This document shows, piece by piece, positions 26,187-37,600 of a stretch of DNA of 64,000 bases (its first letter is position 1; every line of letters starts with the position of its first letter). Both the position numbers and the translations under genes were made by a program. The stretch is from Anseranas semipalmata (Eukaryota > Chordata > Aves > Anseriformes > Anseranatidae): assembly GCA_013399115.1 (NCBI GenBank), contig VXAA01004234.1:385320-449319 (forward strand). The letters run 5' to 3'. Under the pieces are notes generated by a model that was given only the letters and a program-made list of their open reading frames with translations, did not search any database and had not been told where the DNA came from.

Positions 26187-26543
26187 CACTCTCAAGTAAG
26201 AAGTTATTAGAGAAGCCTCTGAGGCTGGGAATGGCGAACTGCTGGAGAAAAGATTAAGAAAGTCCCAAAGATCATGAGAGGCCACAGACCATGAGAGGTT
26301 CACTAAAGCTAAGAAACTAGGAGAAGCCCAATATTGAAAGAAGCTTGATGTCTTTTCTAGGCTAGAGATTTTGTTTTTCTTATAACACGACAAACTGTTT
26401 TTAAGTACTGTTCTAATGCCAGGCATAGCTGCTCTGAAAAGTATTGGACCCACATGGATTGGCAATTATACGCAGTCATTCTGTATAGTCATGGCTAGGT
26501 CTTAACCTGATAGTGGATATATAGCCACATCTGCACTAGGAAG

Positions 26544-26617
26544 TCATAGAATCATAGAATGGCTTGGGTTGGAAGGGACCTTAAAGATCATCTGGTTCCA
26601 ACACCACTGCCATAGTC
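26544..26617 (-). mobile_element. CR1 LINE, 74-bp 3' tail
   Basis: Only the extreme 3' end of a CR1 is present: the double ATAGAATC-type octamer, GGCTTGGGTTGGAAGGGACC and AAGATCATCTGGTTCCAAC. It lies in minus orientation. It is close to the typical avian tail with few differences, so it is probably not among the oldest insertions in the window. It breaks off within the untranslated tail and codes for nothing. Confidence 0.93.
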
Positions 26618-29600
26618 AAAAAATGCTAATATATAAACATGGGCAAAAGATCTCAATCATTCTTGTTAAATATTTAGTATGATGCCTGTTTTGCTTTTAG
26701 CCTGCACCATTGACCTTCTAAACTATTCCTGGGCAATATTTGGGAATTATCACAAAGAAGGTACTCTTTTCAGTAGGCATATGTATGTGGTCATTGTCTT
26801 TTGGAAGTTAAGAGAGATTAATAGTATATGTGGCTAAGAGATATCAGATGTCTTCAGGGCCAAAGAACTGGTCCTGACATTGGTTAATTTATTAGTGTCA
26901 GTATAGTCAGGTATAGAAGGTATAGAAGACCAGAATGTGCTCTTAGTGAGAGAATGCTAGGAATCTCTGTTAAATGGGATCAAATGGCTAAGGACAGTAC
27001 TCAATTTTCAGTAAAATCTCCAGTAAGACTAATGAAGAAAATATGAGAAAGCCTTTGGTTAGGAGCACTTAATCCATTCTCCTGAATACCATCTGGAAGA
27101 CTGATATGACACATACTAGTCAATTGTATGTCTACAATATATGTAGGGTCAGAGCAAAGAGCAAGCTTTTTTATTTCGAGTTTCATAAGATAAGTAAGTC
27201 TCACAAGGCAACTGCATAGACAGAAAACTGTAAAGATATTTCCTCTTAAAATTGGCTTAGCACAAGGACTTTTTCAGTAAAAGAGCTCTGGGAACAAATC
27301 AATCAGACTTCCACATATTTCTGGAAATTCCTCATGGAAACAGATATTTCTTCATTATTTCTCCTTCCTCTATCAAAACTACAACTATCTGAAATCTAAA
27401 ATAAATTGTGGGAATTGTTGGCAAGAAAGGTTTGATATAAAAAACTTAAATCCCTTCATTGTGATAACACTTACCATTGAAGTATCCAATCTGTTTCATT
27501 GACTCCTAGAGAGGAACACGGACTAAGACCCAGATACTGAGAGATCTGATTTCAATGTCTTTTTTCTTTCCTCTTCCACTTTGTAGAAAATGCTTACACA
27601 ATGGCATGAGACATATGTGTTTAGATACTAATCATGTTTTAATTCATTTTATGGCTACTGCCTGGATCACTGGCCACCAGAAATGATGATATTGGAAATT
27701 AAAATAGGAGACTTTATTTTCGCTGTACTAACCACAGTACTAGCAAAACCACTGTTACCAGTAGCGATGATGGGAACATTACAGGGTCATGGGAAATAAA
27801 GCTAAGGGATAATCACCTTATTAAGGTAGAAAGGGTAAAGGAAGGGAAGTAAAGTTAGGCAACTGGTCCATATATTCACCTTAGGCTATAATCAAGAAGG
27901 GAAGACAGGTACCTTCAGAAGGTGGCATTCCATCTGGCCTCCAGCTGCTGGTCCAGAAGGGTGAAGTCTCGTGCCATAGTCCCATGCCATAGATGTCAGC
28001 ATCTTGCAGATGTACTAAGGCATCCAGGCAACAGCTGACCATACAGAAGGACCACAGTTATTCTCTATAAATGTAACGTTTAAATTTCCAAAAGAAAAAT
28101 GAATGTCACCATCTCTGGCATTGGCAACAGTGGGGTACATTACTTATGACCATTCTTTGGTGCTAGTGGAAGACAAAACAATTTAGTGATTCTGTTCAAG
28201 ACAGAGAAATGTGTACTTCAGCAGAATCCTGGAAACTGAAATTTATAATGCATCAGGGACAAGGAGATCAGGTCGTTTGTATTAGTCTGCTTAACTTTTA
28301 GCAAGCTCTTCAGATAGGTCTACAACGGACTAGAATAAAACCAGACAGCATGTTTAGATGGAGTCAGTGCTCCCTGAATTATAATGAGACAGTCCATTTA
28401 AATGGGTCAGAGACTGACAGGTAAAATCGGTCAAGTGTCAGACTTGATCTGGAATTGAGTCCAACGCCGTTAGGAAAGATGAGGACTTTAGAAAATACAC
28501 TATCTACGTAGAGCACCTTAACAAATATATAGTCATGAGATTTTGGAAAGGTCTAGAAGACCAACATGGATATGTCTTCATTAGGGATTGGCTTTAAGGA
28601 GAGATATGGCTGGGATTAAGAGTCACATAGCTGGATAGGATACATTCCTTGTCACATAACGGGACAAGGCTGGTCAGGTGGCAAGGGCAACCTAGCTCGT
28701 GTCTCTAGTAATGCAGGTCTGTATCATTTATAGATGCCAGGCACTGTTCTTCCAGCCCGAGGGTACAGATCAAAGGGCAGCTTGAGCCCACGGTGAACCT
28801 CCCTTTTCCCCTCCCACAGATGTGGCCACATCTGTGTTGCTCCCTGGGAACTGACGCACCAGCTTCCTGGGGCCGCTGCTTTTCCCTGAAAGCTGCTGGC
28901 ATTGCTGGCCTTGCTGCCTACCTCTGCCCCCTCTCCCTCCCACAGACACTGCGCTGACACCTTCAGACCAGCTCTTAGTGCAATTTTGTTTTTCCCAGGG
29001 AGAGAAACAAGGTGTGCAGAGCTCATGTCTGGCAGGAGCTTGTAACTGAAAGCCATCCCTCTGAGCCACTGAAATTGGGCTATGAGTTTCAGTAAAAAAT
29101 GTACTTCAGATACAGCGATTTGTGGCAATATCAGAGCAGGGGTGCTGTCAGCTGCCTGTCATTCTCTTGCATACTGAAGCTTCCACAGGTGTATTCCCCC
29201 TAGCTAAGGTGTGGGACCCTGCTGAATACCAGATCTCTTTGTTGCATATTATCATGTTAGCTAAGCTGTCATGAAAGTTGCCAGTATATATGTAGAACAC
29301 AGAGATTAATCCAATTAAACCTCCACTGACTTTTCCACATTCCTCATATTGCAGCCTATATCTCTTCATAAATAGGCATTAGAGCATGGGTAAAATTAAT
29401 CAAATGATGTTCATGGAGTGTCAACCCAACAGAGAGTGTGACACAATGAGAGGAATTGACTGAGAGAGTGATTAGCAGCTAAACTCTAACCTTCCATAAC
29501 TGCTGGTGATCATTAACATTTTGGTGTCAATTTTAATTGTAAGGATAGACTTTAAAAAAGTCACTAAAATAAAAGCATTGCAGTCCCTGCCCTGAAGTTT

Positions 29601-30978
29601 ACAAATAATACAGATTTCATATTTTTTCCCACATCTGAAGGAGACCCCTAAAGACTATGTAAGAACTATATATTAAAAGATAATATAAATAATGACTTTA
29701 GAGAGGAAAAAAATCTGGGAACTAAAATTAACAAATATGCTCAAGATTGAAATTTACACAGTCACATAATGACACAGACGGTAACTTTTACTGATATATA
29801 TTTTTCCCTGGTGGAGAGCACATAGTGGCAATCCAGCATGACAGATTGTATCCTAGACTAAAACTGTGTCAGGCACAAAGTATTTATAAGATGCTACCAT
29901 ATAATTTGCAATGGGGCCAGCCTGAATCTTCTAAGCATTCTTTGTTGTGTTTCGACTGGGTTTTCCTTTTGTAATAAAACTCTTGTATATATATATATTT
30001 TGCTGTTATCAATCCTTCTTTTCACTAGTTTCAAACAATACTTCCCCTAATAATCAATAATTATAATAATTATCAAAAACATAATAATAGTAATGATTAT
30101 TAGTACTACTGGTCCCATCCAGTGAATGAATTCAGCCTGATCTACAGCCCTTGGTGAGATCAAATATAGAGATTTAAGTCACTACTGAATATGTAGAGTT
30201 AGATATAAGATGAGATTACTTTCTGCTAGTTTAGTAATTTAGGCTAAATTAGTCCCTCTAATTAGGCTCCCACTATTGAAAATGTACAAGAAATATTTCT
30301 CCAGAGATGGTTTTACCTTATCCCTGTCAGAGATGTATTTTAGGATGGGCAAACAACTCTGTGAGGATGTCCTCCTCATCTCCAGAAGACTGACTTAAGT
30401 GAAATGTCTAACATTTAAATTGCTGAAGTTAGAGGAGAAAAATTCCTTCAGTGGTGGCAATGGTGGGGATTTTTTATACATGAAGGCCAGAAGGAGCATC
30501 TACACTGACAAGCTACACGGTGTCAGAGCCTATTCTCTGACCCTGATACCAGCTCATTGAACTAGATATGGTTGTTGGATCACATTAGTTTACAGTTCTT
30601 GGGAACTACCTGAGAATTCGTTAGGTGACAAGGAGCAAGTGTATGTAAGCTACTACATTTACAATTCAGTGGTGTAAAAAATATTTCAGTGCCTTGTTAC
30701 ATGCTCAGGAACTGATTATTTACCAGTATAGATGTAATAAGACCATCCAAGTTAAGGCCCAGGTTGCAGCTTTAATCATCTTTTCATCACTAATTGTACT
30801 TGTGTCTGGATTTTACAAATGTGCTGAAATTGGCGTCAACAGTTGGCATTCTGCAAAAACGTACACATATTTTTTAACTCATGCAGTGTGTATGGTCTTG
30901 CCAAAGCTGAATTCTGCTCAGATGGTGTCAAGTGGAATACAGAGCTGGCTACCTACCTTTTCTCTTCCCCTTTATTTT
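26618..30978. other. Unique sequence with a local GC-rich patch
   Basis: No gene recognised. 28730-29060 is visibly richer in G+C than its surroundings and carries a perfect palindrome (28815-28836). Overlapping minus-strand frames of 65-134 codons there lack domains and are probably a by-product of composition. A (TA)n run is at about 29983-29998, and an AT-rich, partly self-complementary stretch is at about 30046-30110. Confidence 0.55.
28815..28836. repeat. 22-bp perfect palindrome containing two E-boxes
   Basis: Reads CACAGATGTGG then CCACATCTGTG with no spacer. It contains two CAGATG/CATCTG E-box hexamers, core sites for basic helix-loop-helix proteins, placed symmetrically around TGGCCA. 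Whether it is bound is unknown. It sits in the GC-rich patch 28730-29060. Confidence 0.95.
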
Positions 30979-31892
30979 ATTTCAACCACCAAGATGTCTG
31001 CTGGGAAAGCAACACAGAAGGCCGCAAGCAATCCAGGTGACTCCTGGAATGTACCAAGGATAACTTCCTGGTCCGGGTATTAGATAAACCAACCAGAGGA
31101 GAAGCATTATTTAGTTAGTCAGGACCCTGAACTTTAGAAGAGCAAACTTCCAGCTGTTTAAAGACCTGGTGGATGAGATCCCCTGGGAAACTGTCCTTAG
31201 GGAAGAGGAACTGGCAACTCTTTAACAACACTTTTCTTAAAGTGCAAGAGCTCTCCATCCCCATGTGTAAGAAATCAAGCAGGGAAGGCAGGAAACAAAC
31301 ATGGCTGAGCAAGGACCTGCTGGTCAAACTGAGGTGTAAGAAAGAAATGCACAGGCAGTGGAAGCAGGGACATGTGGCCTGGGAAGTGGGCCCAGGTGAA
31401 CCTAAAGAGGTTCAACAAGGCCAAGTGCAAGGTGCTACACCTGGGTCAGGGCAATCCCAGGCATGAGTACAGACTGGGAGAACAACTTATTGAGAGCAGC
31501 CCTGCGGAGAAGGACTTGGGGGTTCTGGTGGACAAAAAGCTCAACATGAGCCAGCAGTGCGTGCATGCAGCCCAGAAGGCCAACTGCATCAACGGAGGCA
31601 TGGCCAGCAGGTGGTGGGAGGTGATTGTCCCCCTCTGCTCTGCCCTTGTGAGGCCCCACCTAGAGTGCTGCGTCCAGGTCTGGGGTCCCCAGCACAAGAA
31701 GGATGTGGACCTGTTACAGAAGGTCCAGAAGAGGGCCACGGAGATGATCAGAGGGCTGGAGCACCTCTCCTATGAAGAAAGGCTGAGAGAGCTGGGGATG
31801 TTCAGCCTGGAGAAGAGAAGGCTCTGGGAAGACCTCATGGTGGCCTTTCAATACTTAAAGGACACATAAAAAAGATGGAGAGGGACTTTTTA

Positions 31893-31897
31893 CATGC
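31893..31897. repeat. Target-site duplication, left (CATGC)
   Basis: Five bases left of the LTR at 31898-32520. The partner CATGG is at 32521-32525, with one mismatch in the last base. The right copy looks closer to the original CR1 target. Confidence 0.7.
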
Positions 31898-32520
31898 TGT
31901 GGTGGTTTTATCCTGCTGGGCAGCTAAACACCACAACCACTCTCTCACGCCCCCTCCTCAAAAGAAGATGGAGAGAAGAAAGTGTGATGGAAGTGGACGG
32001 GTTGAGATAAGGATAATTTAATTAAAGGGAAAAGAAAGAGGGGGGAAAAAGAGCAAAGACCACGTGGAAGCAAAGAGGCAAAAAAAAAAAAAAAAAAAAT
32101 TTTTCTCTAATTCCCATCAATGAGCAATGTTCGGCTATGTCCTGGGAAGCAGAGCTTCAATAAACATAGCAGTTTTTTGGGAGGACAGACGTCTTCATAA
32201 CGAGAGTCCCCCTCCCCCTCCCTTCCGTTTCCCCTTTCCCACCTGTTATTGCTAAGTGTGACATCATATGGTATGGAATATCCCTTTGGTCACTTCAGGT
32301 CAGCTGCCCTGGTGATGTCCCCTCCCCACTTCTTGCTCCCCCCAACCTACTGGCTTTGGGAGGTCTGGAGAGAGTCTTGATGCTGTGCCAGCACTGCTCG
32401 GCAGTAGCCAAAACATTGGTGTGATACCAGCGCTGTTCCAGCTACAAGTGCAGAGTACAACGCTATATGGGCTGCTGCAGGGAAAGTTAACTCCATCCCA
32501 GCCAGACCCAGCCAGAAACA
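31898..32520 (-). mobile_element. Solo LTR of an ERVL-like endogenous retrovirus, nested in CR1
   Basis: A 623-bp LTR in minus orientation. On the plus strand it runs from TGTGGTGGTTTTATCCTG to CCCAGCCAGAAACA, that is TG...CA ends. Recognisable parts, from memory of avian LTRs, are GTTAACTTTCCC near its 5' end, GGGATATTCCATACCATATG and a TGATGTCA site in the promoter half, a poly(T) tract (plus-strand A20 at 32080-32099), an ATTAAA-like polyadenylation word and CTTATCTCAACCC near the 3' end. Flanks are CATGC (31893-31897) and CATGG (32521-32525), a 5-bp duplication with one mismatch; 5 bp fits ERVL-type integrases. Removing the LTR and one flank restores a continuous CR1 sequence of normal length. 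No internal viral region, so a solo LTR left by recombination. Confidence 0.9.
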
Positions 32521-32525
32521 CATGG
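32521..32525. repeat. Target-site duplication, right (CATGG)
   Basis: Right partner of CATGC at 31893-31897. CR1 homology resumes directly from this base. Confidence 0.7.
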
Positions 32526-32807
32526 GCAGATAGTGATAGGACAAGGAGGAATGGTTTTAAACTAAAAGAAAGGAGATTTAGATCAGCAGTTAGGAGGAAA
32601 TTCTTTACTATGAGGGTGGTGAGGCACTGGAAGAGGCTGCCCAGAGAAGCTGTGGATGTCCCATCCCTGGAAGTGCTCAAGACCAGGTTGGATGGGGCTT
32701 TGAGCAACCTGGCCTAGTGGGAGGTGTCCCTGACCATGGCAGGGGGATTGGAATTAGATGATCTTTAAGGTCTTTTCCAACCCAAAGCATTCTATGATTC
32801 AATGATT

Positions 32808-34599
32808 TTAGGTAAAGTATAGGAAAGAACTGATGGCAAAGGGACTTTCTTCTTCCACGTGAGCCTTCAGAGAGAATTTTTTTTTGAATATTAAAATATT
32901 TTCTAGCTGTGGTCTGTGTAGGCTGAGCAAAGGTTCAGAAAATGCAAGCTCTGTTCCCATGTCTGCCACTGGCTTGCTGGGTTATTTTGGACAAAGTACT
33001 TTTCCTCCTTATGTTTGACATGTACTTTCATGGACCTGACCTTACTATGGGCTGGTGATGAAATAGTTTGTCTTGTATTTTATGCCCATGAATGCACATT
33101 CATTTTTTTTTTTCTCTAATTTTGCTATATGACAACTGGATCAGAATCAACCTGGAGAAGGGCTGAGTCTGAAACCAAACCAGTTCCTCCATCTATCCTT
33201 CACTTTGGCTGCACATATAGTAGTGCTGGTCCAAAGAAACTCTCAGAAATGTGTGGTGGGGAGCAGGGGCAGGCAGCATGCACTTCAGCTGACTGCATAA
33301 TCAGGAAACTGCTGCCTGGGCTTCCCTTTCTGCAAAAGCATACAGTGCAACATCTGAGCTCATGGAAACCAGAGGAGAAAAGACCGGACAATGCAGGACA
33401 CAATTTAGAACCTGTAAGTTTTGTTACCTCCTGTGAAGTCATGCTGGAGCCATCAGCTCAAGATTTTAGTCCCTGCTTACCCTGTGCTGTGTGATTCCAG
33501 GCCTGTGCCATGCCCATGCAGCCATGATGATGCCAACCTTAGTGCACCTGGTTCTTACAGGAGTAGCACTTATGGATCCAGCTTGGATATCCCCACCTTC
33601 TGCTCCCCACTCCTTGAAGCTCTGTGGTTAGTAGGAACTGAACCAGATGGGATCTCTGTTCTTCCCAAGCATGCGTGCAGCAAAACCCATTACAGTCTGA
33701 GGAACAACAGCACATCCAGTGGGATCAGACCTTTGCCTACCAAATGCTTTTCCTTGGCTATTTTTCCTCAGCAACTGGTATTGCAGAAGTCCCACTTTAC
33801 ACAAATGCAGCCTGTTATTGCTGCACATTCTTGGCACTCATTGTAATGAGATGGAGTCATAATGGGGTAAGCTGTGAACTTGCAGCAATAATAATAATAA
33901 TAGAGAAAACTCAGTCTATTTTTAATGTCCCCTACTTACTTACTTTGTTCAATGGTGCTGTTAGTTTAAAGAAAGGAAATTAAACCACAAGAGCTACAGC
34001 AGGCTGAAACAATTTTAAAAGGCCGAACACAGAATGACAACAAAATAATAATGACAGTGCAATAATGTACATTTATAAGATGGCTTTCATCCAAAGCTCT
34101 CAAAGTGCTTGACAAACTTTGTAGGCACAGAACAAACTGAAGGCCATGTGTTTTCAGGGCCAAGGTACAGGTGGGTTGTAATGGATTTCTAGATATTTTG
34201 TAACATTAACTCCTTTATTGCTTAAAGTGTGCTGGATGTTGTAAAAGAAGAGGCTGATTGAACATTGTGACAAAATTTATGTGATTTTAGGAACTAGAAA
34301 AGAAGGCTAAGTCTTCTAGGGATGGACATTTCCTAATTATTTATAGAGGGCTGAGGGCCCTGTGATTTGACAGAAAAAGGCAACCCCAAGTCCCTCTTCT
34401 TGTAGTGGATCTAGATGATTTCAGGCTGAGAACAACAATAAAACACTTAACAGTGATGGTAATTAACCATCAAATAAACTCACCCAAGAATATGAGTGGA
34501 CTCTCTGTTGCCTGAAGTGCTTAAATCAGAACTGTAGGTGGCTTGAAAAGGTACAGTGTAGCTTAGAAAAGTTACAGGCCAGATGTAAGAATAAAATTA
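32808..34599. other. Unique intergenic/intronic sequence
   Basis: No gene recognised. A (ATA)n run is at about 33885-33902 and a T-rich run at about 33104-33112. The frames at 33129-33494 and 33421-33846 (121 and 141 codons) overlap each other in different frames and show no domain; I treat them as chance. Confidence 0.55.
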
Positions 34600-34682
34600 T
34601 CAGGCATGTCTTCAGGGGAGATTCAGACAAGATGATCATAATGGTCCCTTCTGGCCCTAAAACTCTATGAATATATGGATCT
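34600..34682 (+). mobile_element. Ancient CR1-type LINE 3' end
   Basis: The segment GATGATCATAATGGTCCC then TTCTGGCCCTAAAACTCTATG, with a decayed octamer tail (TATGAATATATGGAT), matches the 3' end of old CR1 lineages as known from bird, turtle and crocodile genomes (usual form TGGTCCCTTCTGGCCTTAAA then repeated TCTATGAA). Plus orientation. The left limit is uncertain; the 3' tail leads directly into an (ATTT)n stretch (34683-34700), which may have grown from the tail. Non-coding. Confidence 0.7.
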
Positions 34683-37600
34683 ATTTATTTATTTATTTCC
34701 AAGAAGACTGGAGAAGGGGAGAGGTGGGGATACAAGAGATGTATTTGTGTAAAGGGGTTAAAAATAGGGCTGTATTTCCTGCTCTGTTATTTTGACAGGA
34801 CTGATTTAATTCTGTACATGTATATGTTTGATAATAATAATAATATTTTGTTCCTGACAGTTATCCTTTCGATTAATTTCCTTTCTCCTTCTTCTTTTCC
34901 TGTGAGCTCAATGGTTTCTTAGAACACCTGGAGCTTTTCATTTGGCTGTATTTTAATGTTATTTTGTACAAATATAGCAAACCAAGGAACTCAAACCCTC
35001 CATTTCAAATGATATCTGTTTTCACATCTTAGTGTCCTTTCAGTGGGAGGAAGCTTATGTAAAGAAAGAATTCAGTCCTAATTTTTTATACTTGTGATAT
35101 ATATTTACATTTAAAAATACAGCTTCAAGTATATGCTAAAATAGGTGCATGTTTGGATGGATTTGTATGTGAGAACAGAACTTGAATTTATTATTAAAAT
35201 TATTATTTTTTCTTTGTTTGTGAGATTCCGTCACATCCAGACAGAATGCTTCCAAGGACATCTTGAATCCTTGAAGCAGTGTAACCCTCGTGATAACAAA
35301 ACCAGTTTAAAGGAAAAGCAGTTTAGTTAGGATCAAGGACTGGACTAATCTGGCAAGGAAAACATCAACAACAATGAAATCAAGTAGTCATACATGCAAA
35401 ATTTATCCATAAAAGCAACCGCTCACCATGTTTAAACAGCATGACTCCAACAAGATGGTGGGAAGGGAATGAGGCTATAGAGTCACTTGCTCAGGAAATT
35501 TCATATGCTTATCCACTCATGCATACATATTTAGATGTGTGTATCCATGTGTACAAATAGCTGCATGGCTTTTGTCTGTGCCAGTACCCAAACCAGTACC
35601 AGTGCATAGGAGCAAACACTGGAATTTGACAGTCTCTGCTACGAGTCAGATGGTTCCTGGCACATTGTTGATCCAGGCTAGCTAGCACTGTCCCAGACAT
35701 CTCCCAGGCGCAGCTCAGAAGCCAGTATGCACCAGGCACTGTCCCTGGTAGGCAATTGGAAATTGCTATTTTATTCTGTAGGTAATATTGTTTAATATTA
35801 AAGAAGGGGCCAGACTGTTCCAGCTGGCCTCAGGGTTAGGGCAAGGATCCTGACACTGCTTAGCTTGCCAGTACAGATATAGCCAAAATGTCTGGCAGGA
35901 CGTTGTCTTGGTCCCATTTCTGCAAGCTTGCCTGGCAGTACACATACAAGTTACATACAACTTTCCCTCTGCTGCAGCTAAGCAGTGCAGAGCTAAAGCT
36001 TTGCCTTCAATATGAAGGGAAGAGATGAAGTGAAGGGGCCAGTTTAAGACAGCTGGAAAAATACCGTGGAGAAACAGATCACTGTCCCTGCTGCTGCCAG
36101 CAGGATAGTGAGGACTGCAACCACTGCTTTTTGGTGAAATACTCTAAGTGCACAGGATCTCACCACTTAGGCATCCACAGGAGCCAGTTCGTCTTTCCTG
36201 ACACAGACACAGTTAGCTAACAGCAAAACCATGTTCATATTGTTGCTTACTATAGTTGACCGCGAATAGGTAGCACCCATTAGCTATAATCCTCTTTCCA
36301 TCATGGCCCAAGATTGTCTGTCTACACAGACTCATTTTGAGGATTTGGCTCCATCTTTTTTTTTTCTGTCTATGGCCACCAGAATGAGAGAGCATGGGGA
36401 AAGAGTTCGGGCAGGAGAAATTAAGGCAAGGGGCAGGGAGAAGAAATTTCTTCACAGGTTTTCTTTTCTCTTTAATTAAATACAGGCTGCTGTTTTCTTT
36501 GAGTTCAATATATAGTATTCATTTAAAAATAATAATAATTGAAGATTCTACTTATCATTTTGTCTCACAGAAGGCTTGCAAGGAGCTGTTCGGTAGCCTG
36601 AAGCTAAAGCTAGCCCAGATATTAGCTGAACCAAACAGGGCTGTCATCACAAGCCAGTCTGCACCCCTGCAACGTTTAAAAGAAAGTTAGATTAACAACA
36701 AAGGATGAAAGTTAGGAAAGCGTCTGACTACAGGAAAACAGATTTTAGAGGGGGACAGGGCCAAATACCTACGTTTAGCCGTCTACTACAGGACCTAAGA
36801 TAGACTTACATTATGGGCTCTGAGGGAAAGAGCTCAGTGATTTATTCAACTTTCCTACTGTACGTGGTTACATGACCTTGACTCCATAGGTAAAGGGAAG
36901 AAGAAAGTCTTGTATTCAAAACACTACTTTATAGATCTCCTTTAGCTATTGCATCTGGCTTTCATCTTTGGCTCTACAGGGAAATAGGTCCTGGCTGCCT
37001 GAATAATCATTGTATTTAATTCTTCTTTTGGGCACAGGCTCCACAGCAATTAAAAAGTTCATTTCAGGCACCATAGAAAGCTGCTTTGTGCAGCCCAGGT
37101 AGCAAGTTTGTAACCTGAAGAACCAGCAAGGAGGCCTGTTGCTGAGGGAAACCATCACCAAGCAGCCTGACAGGAGCAGAGAGATGTCACTGATGTGCAA
37201 TGTTGCAGACCCTCCAGCTCAAAGAGACAGCAGCACTGTAATATGTCAAGTGCATCGCTGAGTTTCAGCTCAGTGGAGAGGGCAACACATACACCTGGGA
37301 ACTGGAGAACATCTGCTGGAAGAAGTCATTTGAAAAATAACCTTGCAATGGCTTGGGAGAAACATCTGTGCAGCAAATGACATACCAGCAGTAGTGGAAG
37401 GATAGAGAGACAGAAATTGAAGAAAGCACCTTGTGTTGATGATACAGGGGGCTGGTGACAGGACAAGGGGAATTTAGGTCAGCACAAACTTATTTGACTA
37501 TACAGCTTTTATGCATGAGAGCTGATGCAGCAGCTGCCTAATGGAAAGGACTGTGCAGCCACTTTATCATTGGCACATGTGAATAGAGGGATCCAAACTT

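Larger units (their letters stand above)
17317..26543. other. Unique intergenic/intronic sequence with simple repeats
   Basis: No gene, RNA or long repeat recognised. It contains a polypyrimidine tract (17796-17907), a perfect palindrome (20995-21025), a (TTTG)n run (about 22155-22174), an AAAAC run (about 23553-23572), a T18 run (23610-23627), a C/T-rich run (about 25609-25645) and (CAA)n (26152-26186). A small three-copy TTGTACTGG-like repeat is at about 17609-17635. Open frames reach 104 codons without any domain. Confidence 0.55.
30979..32717 (+). pseudogene. CR1 ORF2 remnant (endonuclease and C-terminal pieces)
   Basis: Decayed CR1 ORF2, the endonuclease/reverse-transcriptase polyprotein of the LINE. 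At 30981-31004 the frame reads FNHQDVCW, matching the conserved endonuclease block usually written DFNHPD-C/I-W. From about 31387 to 31869 the C-terminal region is readable in one frame (motifs [56 protein letters not shown]), about four codons shorter than related copies near 31590. A premature stop at 31867-31869 follows a small deletion. After the LTR the last part resumes in another frame (32521-32717, motifs [20 protein letters not shown] and DGALSNLA) and reaches the expected stop. The FADD catalytic box is gone. Non-functional. Confidence 0.9.
30979..32807 (+). mobile_element. CR1 LINE, internally deleted and split by an LTR
   Basis: Plus-strand CR1 beginning in the endonuclease part of ORF2 and ending with the typical 3' tail (GGTCTTTTCCAACCCAAAGC, then ATTCTATG/ATTCAATG repeats to about 32807). 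Three events changed it. (1) A deletion near 31100-31128 removed the end of the endonuclease region. (2) A larger deletion at about 31381-31388 joined a segment upstream of the polymerase core (GGCCTGGGAAG) directly to one well downstream (TGGGCCCAGGTGAACC), taking out the reverse-transcriptase catalytic region; by family knowledge over 1 kb is missing. (3) A minus-strand LTR inserted at 31898-32520. Net CR1 sequence is about 1.2 kb. The left edge is approximate. Confidence 0.93.

Noticed and set aside
33129..33846. Overlapping 121- and 141-codon frames
   Set aside because: They overlap in different frames, show no domain or splice-flanked exon structure, and lie in ordinary sequence.
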